From RH-AL1 sp964245015 (GTDB taxonomy: Bacteria; Pseudomonadota; Alphaproteobacteria; Rhizobiales; Beijerinckiaceae): a DNA stretch of 17,038 bases. Position numbers and translations under genes: made by a program. Below the pieces are notes generated by a model. That model ran no database searches and was not told the origin of the DNA. It saw only the letters and a program-made list of their open reading frames with translations. Shown here piece after piece: positions 14,262-17,038 of this stretch; position 1 is the first letter of the stretch, and the number at the start of each line of letters is the position of its first letter. The stretch is from the NCBI GenBank assembly GCA_964245015.1, contig CAXTMA010000066.1, positions 1 through 17,038 on the forward strand, read 5' to 3'.

Positions 14262-14735
14262 ATGACGATGCCGGTCGAAAGCGTCTGGGACTACCCCCGC
14301 CCGCCCCGCCTCGAAGCGGTCGTCCAGGAGCTGCGCATCGTCCTCGCCGGCGAAACGGTGGCCGTGACGCGGGCCGGGCTGCGCGTTCTGGAAACGAGCC
14401 ACCCGCCGGTGTACTACCTGCCGCGCGATGCCTTCACCTGCGCGGTCCTGCCGAGCGGGCGCCGCCGCTCCTTTTGCGAATGGAAGGGCAGCGCCGCCTA
14501 TTGGTCGCTCGCCGCCAACGGCCGCACGGCCATCGACTGCGCCTGGAGCTATCCCGATCCCACCGCGCCCTTCGCGGCCCTGCGCGATCACCTCGCCGTC
14601 TACCCCGCCGCGATGGATCGCTGCACGGTCGAGGGCGAAACGGTGACGCCGCAACCCGGCGGCTTCTACGGCGGCTGGATCACCGACAACCTGCGCGGAC
14701 CTTTCAAGGGCGCACCGGGAACCATGCACTGGTGA
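14262..14735 (+). CDS. DUF427 domain-containing protein
   Basis: This is a 157-aa cytoplasmic protein of the DUF427 family (listed in Pfam as a nucleotidyltransferase-like domain; I know of no proven reaction). Visible family features are ESVWDYPRPPRLE near the start (6-18), ETSHPPVYYLPRDA (44-57), SFCEWKGSAAYW (70-81) and AWSYPDPTAPF (94-104). The C-terminal 30 residues (GGFYGGWITDNLRGPFKG) are typical of the longer members. There is no signal peptide or membrane segment. The start at 14262 has GGAG 9 nt upstream; a second ATG at 14268 and a TTG at 14232 are in frame. It lies 63 nt after bluB in the same direction and 90 nt before the transporter. Confidence 0.88.
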   Translation: MTMPVESVWDYPRPPRLEAVVQELRIVLAGETVAVTRAGLRVLETSHPPVYYLPRDAFTCAVLPSGRRRSFCEWKGSAAYWSLAANGRTAIDCAWSYPDPTAPFAALRDHLAVYPAAMDRCTVEGETVTPQPGGFYGGWITDNLRGPFKGAPGTMHW

Positions 14736-14825
14736 ACGGCGCTGCGCTCACAGATTGCGGAGCGCTCGCGATGGGGGCTGCAATCGGCCGGTCGCCACGC
14801 GCCGGCCAGCTTGGTGGAGACGGCC

Positions 14826-15728
14826 ATGGATCGCCAGCAGCACGACGGATCCGAGCGGGACGATCAGGACGTCGAGCGGGGGCAGGCGTCGAAAGACGAC
14901 AGCGAGCCCGACCTCGAAGACAATGATCGACTCCACGCCGGCAACGGACCGACACCGCCATCGGCGCGGATCATCCACGAGATCATCCGCGAGGACGGCG
15001 AGGAAGAGCTGGAACGCAGCGTCAAGGCGCTGGTCTGGTCGGCCACCGGCGCCGGCCTGTCGATGGGCTTCTCCTTTCTCACCATGGCGATCCTGAAGAG
15101 CGGCCTGCCCGAGGCGCCGTGGAGCAAGCTCGTCACCGGATTCGGCTATACGATCGGCTTCCTCATCGTGGTGCTGGGACGCCAGCAGCTCTTCACCGAG
15201 TCGACGCTGACCGCCGTGCTGCCGCTGCTCACCCGCAAGGACTGGTACACGGCGCTGCGAACCGGGCGCCTGTGGGCGGTGGTGCTGGTGTTCAACCTTC
15301 TCGGCACCTTCGCCTTCGCGTGGATGGTTAGTCACGAGTCCTTGTTCGACGAGGACATCAACCGGGCGCTGCGGACCCTCGCCGCCGCCGCGGTCACCGA
15401 CGCGTTCTGGCCGATGCTGGTCAAGGCCGTGCTCGCCGGCTGGCTGATCGCCCTGATGGTCTGGCTGATCCCCGGCGCCGGGCCGGCCCGGTTGTGGCTG
15501 ATCCTGATCCTCACCTACGTCGTCGCCATCGCCCATTTCTCGCACATCATCGCCGGCTCGGTGGAAGCGGCCTTCAACGTCTTCACCGGCCAGATGACGG
15601 CGATCGGCTATGTCACCCGCTTCCTCGCGCCGACGCTGATCGGCAATACGCTGGGCGGCGTTTCGATGGTGGCGATCCTCAACCATGCGCCGGTGCGCGA
15701 CGAGTTGCCGACGCCCAACAAGGCTTGA
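14826..15728 (+). CDS. Formate/nitrite transporter family protein (YfdC-like)
   Basis: This is a 300-aa inner-membrane protein with about six membrane segments (roughly 67-90, 102-122, 148-168, 196-216, 222-240, 262-286), as expected for the pentameric FNT channels. It begins with a ~60-residue, highly charged, mostly acidic cytoplasmic extension. RIIHEIIREDGEEELERS, GFSFLTMAIL, VLGRQQLFTESTLTAVLP and AHFSHIIAGSVEAAFNVFTG match the YfdC branch rather than FocA/NirC, so the transported ion is uncertain. Start: ATG at 14826 with GGAG 6 nt upstream; a TTG at 14811 is in frame but unsupported. FdhD is encoded about 4 kb away on the other strand, a loose link to formate at most. Confidence 0.9.
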   Translation: MDRQQHDGSERDDQDVERGQASKDDSEPDLEDNDRLHAGNGPTPPSARIIHEIIREDGEEELERSVKALVWSATGAGLSMGFSFLTMAILKSGLPEAPWSKLVTGFGYTIGFLIVVLGRQQLFTESTLTAVLPLLTRKDWYTALRTGRLWAVVLVFNLLGTFAFAWMVSHESLFDEDINRALRTLAAAAVTDAFWPMLVKAVLAGWLIALMVWLIPGAGPARLWLILILTYVVAIAHFSHIIAGSVEAAFNVFTGQMTAIGYVTRFLAPTLIGNTLGGVSMVAILNHAPVRDELPTPNKA

Positions 15729-15743
15729 CGCCGGACCGCAGGG

Positions 15744-16781
15744 ATGCGCCGCACGGTGCTGTTCTACACCCACGCCCACGGTGGCGGCGGCGCCGAGATC
15801 ACTTTCGACCGGCTCGCCCGCGCCTTCGTCGCCAACGGCGACCGGGTGATCTTCGCCGGGGATCGCGGCGCCTCCACGGCCGACGCGCCCGGCTTGCGCC
15901 GGCGGGTGCTCGGCCGCAATCACGCCCTCGCCACGCTCCGCCTCGCCGGCGTGCTGCGCCGCGAGCGCCCCGACGCCTCCTTCTCCGCCCTCGGCGCCCA
16001 AAATCTCAAGCATGTCGCGGCGGCGGCGCTCGCCGGGCGGCTCGGGCGCTGCGTCCTCGGCATTCACGGCTTCGCGGAAGCCGAGCCCGGCCGGCTTGCG
16101 CGGCTTTTCTACCATCTCTGCCCGCTGGTGACGCGGATCGCCGCCCGAACCATCTGCGTGTCGGACGTTCTGCTGGCCGACATCGCCGGGCGATGGAGCG
16201 GTCGCCGCCTCACCCGCATCTACAACCCCGTGCCCTTGCCCGCGCCCGTGCCCGCTCAGGTGGCGCCGGCCGGCGGCCGGCTGGTGCTGGCTCTCGGGCG
16301 TTTCGAGCCGATCAAGCGCTTCCCCGACCTCGTCGCCGCCTTCGCCCGCCTCGCGGAAGCGGATCTGCGCCTCGCCATCCTCGGCGAAGGTCCCGAACGG
16401 GCCGTCATCGAGGCCACCGTCGCCCGGCTCGGGCTCGGCGAGCGCGTCGACCTGCCGGGCTTCGTCGCCGACCCGTCGTCCTGGTATCGCCGCGCTGCCT
16501 GCGTCGCCATCGCTTCGCGAAGCGAAAGCTTCGGCCTGACCGCCGCCGAAGCCCTGAGCCATGGTGTCGCGGTGGTGACGACCGCGTGCGGCGGTCCGCC
16601 GGAGATCCTTGGATCCTGCGGACGGGTCGTGCCGGTCGGCGACGTCGAGGCCCTCGCCCGCGCCCTGGCCGAAACCCTCGCCGACCCCGGCGATCCCGCT
16701 CCGCGCCGCGCGAGGGCCGCGACTTTCTCGCCGGATGCAGCCCGGGCCGCTTATGCCGCGCTGATCGACGGCCTGGGATGA
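15744..16781 (+). CDS. GT4-family glycosyltransferase
   Basis: This is a 345-aa retaining glycosyltransferase with a GT-B fold. The N-terminal domain opens with the Gly-rich acceptor loop HAHGGGGAEI (10-19). The C-terminal donor domain has GRFEPIKRF (185-193), ILGEGPER (212-219) and the E-x7-E motif ESFGLTAAE (E261, E269) that binds the nucleotide-sugar. It has no membrane segment, so it is cytoplasmic or peripheral, and probably adds a sugar to a lipid-linked surface glycan. It begins 15 nt after the transporter; the AGGG in front of the ATG is very close, so the start is less certain. The sugar and acceptor cannot be read from the sequence. Confidence 0.92.
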   Translation: MRRTVLFYTHAHGGGGAEITFDRLARAFVANGDRVIFAGDRGASTADAPGLRRRVLGRNHALATLRLAGVLRRERPDASFSALGAQNLKHVAAAALAGRLGRCVLGIHGFAEAEPGRLARLFYHLCPLVTRIAARTICVSDVLLADIAGRWSGRRLTRIYNPVPLPAPVPAQVAPAGGRLVLALGRFEPIKRFPDLVAAFARLAEADLRLAILGEGPERAVIEATVARLGLGERVDLPGFVADPSSWYRRAACVAIASRSESFGLTAAEALSHGVAVVTTACGGPPEILGSCGRVVPVGDVEALARALAETLADPGDPAPRRARAATFSPDAARAAYAALIDGLG

Positions 16782-16810
16782 ACCGGCCCGGCGTTACGGC
16801 CGAACCCTGA

Positions 16811-16846
16811 CCGGCGGGAACCGTCGCCGGCGACCGGGCGCCGGCG
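16811..16846. terminator. Candidate hairpins between convergent genes
   Basis: Two overlapping alternatives can form here: CCGGCG/CGCCGG (16811-16816 with 16825-16830), or the stronger 8-bp CGCCGGCG-accggg-CGCCGGCG (16825-16846). They lie between two converging genes, where a bidirectional terminator is expected. No T-run follows on either strand, so confidence is low. The rest of the 153-bp gap shows nothing. Confidence 0.35.
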
Positions 16847-16934
16847 TTGCGTGCGGGATCAAGCATCGCCGCTGCGGCATCGCGGCTGACGCAGCCCCAG
16901 CCCGGCTCGTCACCGGCGGGGATGCGGAGCTTGC

Positions 16935-17038
16935 TCAGTCTCCCGACGCCAACGCCAGATGGGCGTCGAACAAGCGGTCCATCTGCGTTTCCACGGCGAA
17001 CGGCCGCGCCTTGCCGGCGATCACGGTCGGGTCGAGCC
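16935..17038 (-). CDS. C-terminal fragment, possibly a second glycosyltransferase
   Basis: An open frame enters from the right edge and ends at a TGA (complement of 16935-16937). It supplies the last 34 residues of a protein: LDPTVIAGKARPFAVETQMD, then RLFDAHLALASGD. The pattern A-R-x-F-x-x-E-x-x-M-D-x-L-x-x-x-Y/H is common at the end of GT4 glycosyltransferases, and the neighbour is one. With only a tail visible, the family is tentative and a different protein is possible. Confidence 0.5.
   Translation of the reverse strand, partial: LDPTVIAGKARPFAVETQMDRLFDAHLALASGD

Noticed and set aside
14748..16562. A 604-codon minus-strand frame opposite the transporter and glycosyltransferase genes
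   Set aside because: Its composition (Arg/Gly/Asp/His-rich, no domain pattern) is that of an antisense shadow in high-GC DNA, and the plus-strand genes have clear family motifs.
1..17038. Mobile element, CRISPR array, tRNA or defence system
   Set aside because: No transposase, integrase, regularly spaced repeats, tRNA-like cloverleaf or known defence domains were seen; gene content is housekeeping, surface structure and metabolism.

Overview
The window is a GC-rich, densely packed chromosomal segment that looks like an alphaproteobacterium of the order Hyphomicrobiales (Rhizobiales). The grounds are the cpa-type tad pilus operon in its usual order, an FdhD protein, a BluB protein, and the GC-biased codon use throughout. 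No mobile element, tRNA, rRNA or CRISPR array is visible. Because of the high GC, long antisense reading frames run opposite almost every gene; I treat them as shadows.

Region 1 (1-6379) is a tad (tight adherence) pilus locus. On the minus strand, in transcription order, are flp pilin, a strong intrinsic terminator, the prepilin peptidase cpaA, a 298-bp gap rich in hairpins, then cpaB, cpaC, cpaD, cpaE and the first 20 codons of cpaF, which runs off the left edge. Spacing is tight from cpaB to cpaE. Divergent from flp is a small exported protein carrying only the N-terminal domain of the CpaC secretin plus a C-terminal cysteine pair. Together these make the pilin, its processing enzyme, the outer-membrane channel (CpaC with CpaD), the periplasmic CpaB, the localisation ATPase-like CpaE and the assembly ATPase CpaF.

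Region 2 (6662-13343) is a run of minus-strand genes: threonine ammonia-lyase with two ACT domains, a type II haloacid dehalogenase, fdhD (overlapping the dehalogenase by GTGA), a soluble chemoreceptor with an unusual domain order (signalling domain, degenerate PilZ-like domain, C-terminal sensor), and a phosphomannomutase/phosphoglucomutase that supplies sugar phosphates for surface polysaccharide.

Region 3 (13521-16781) is a plus-strand run: bluB (the lower ligand of cobalamin), a DUF427 protein whose ribosome binding site lies at the edge of a 9-bp inverted repeat, a YfdC-like member of the formate/nitrite transporter family, and a GT4 glycosyltransferase. A convergent minus-strand reading frame enters from the right edge; its C-terminal tail resembles a second glycosyltransferase.

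I do not see a clearly new multi-gene system. The most interesting points are the inverted chemoreceptor, the regulatory structures in the cpaA-cpaB gap and the flp divergent promoter region, the stand-alone secretin N-domain protein, and the hairpin at the DUF427 start.
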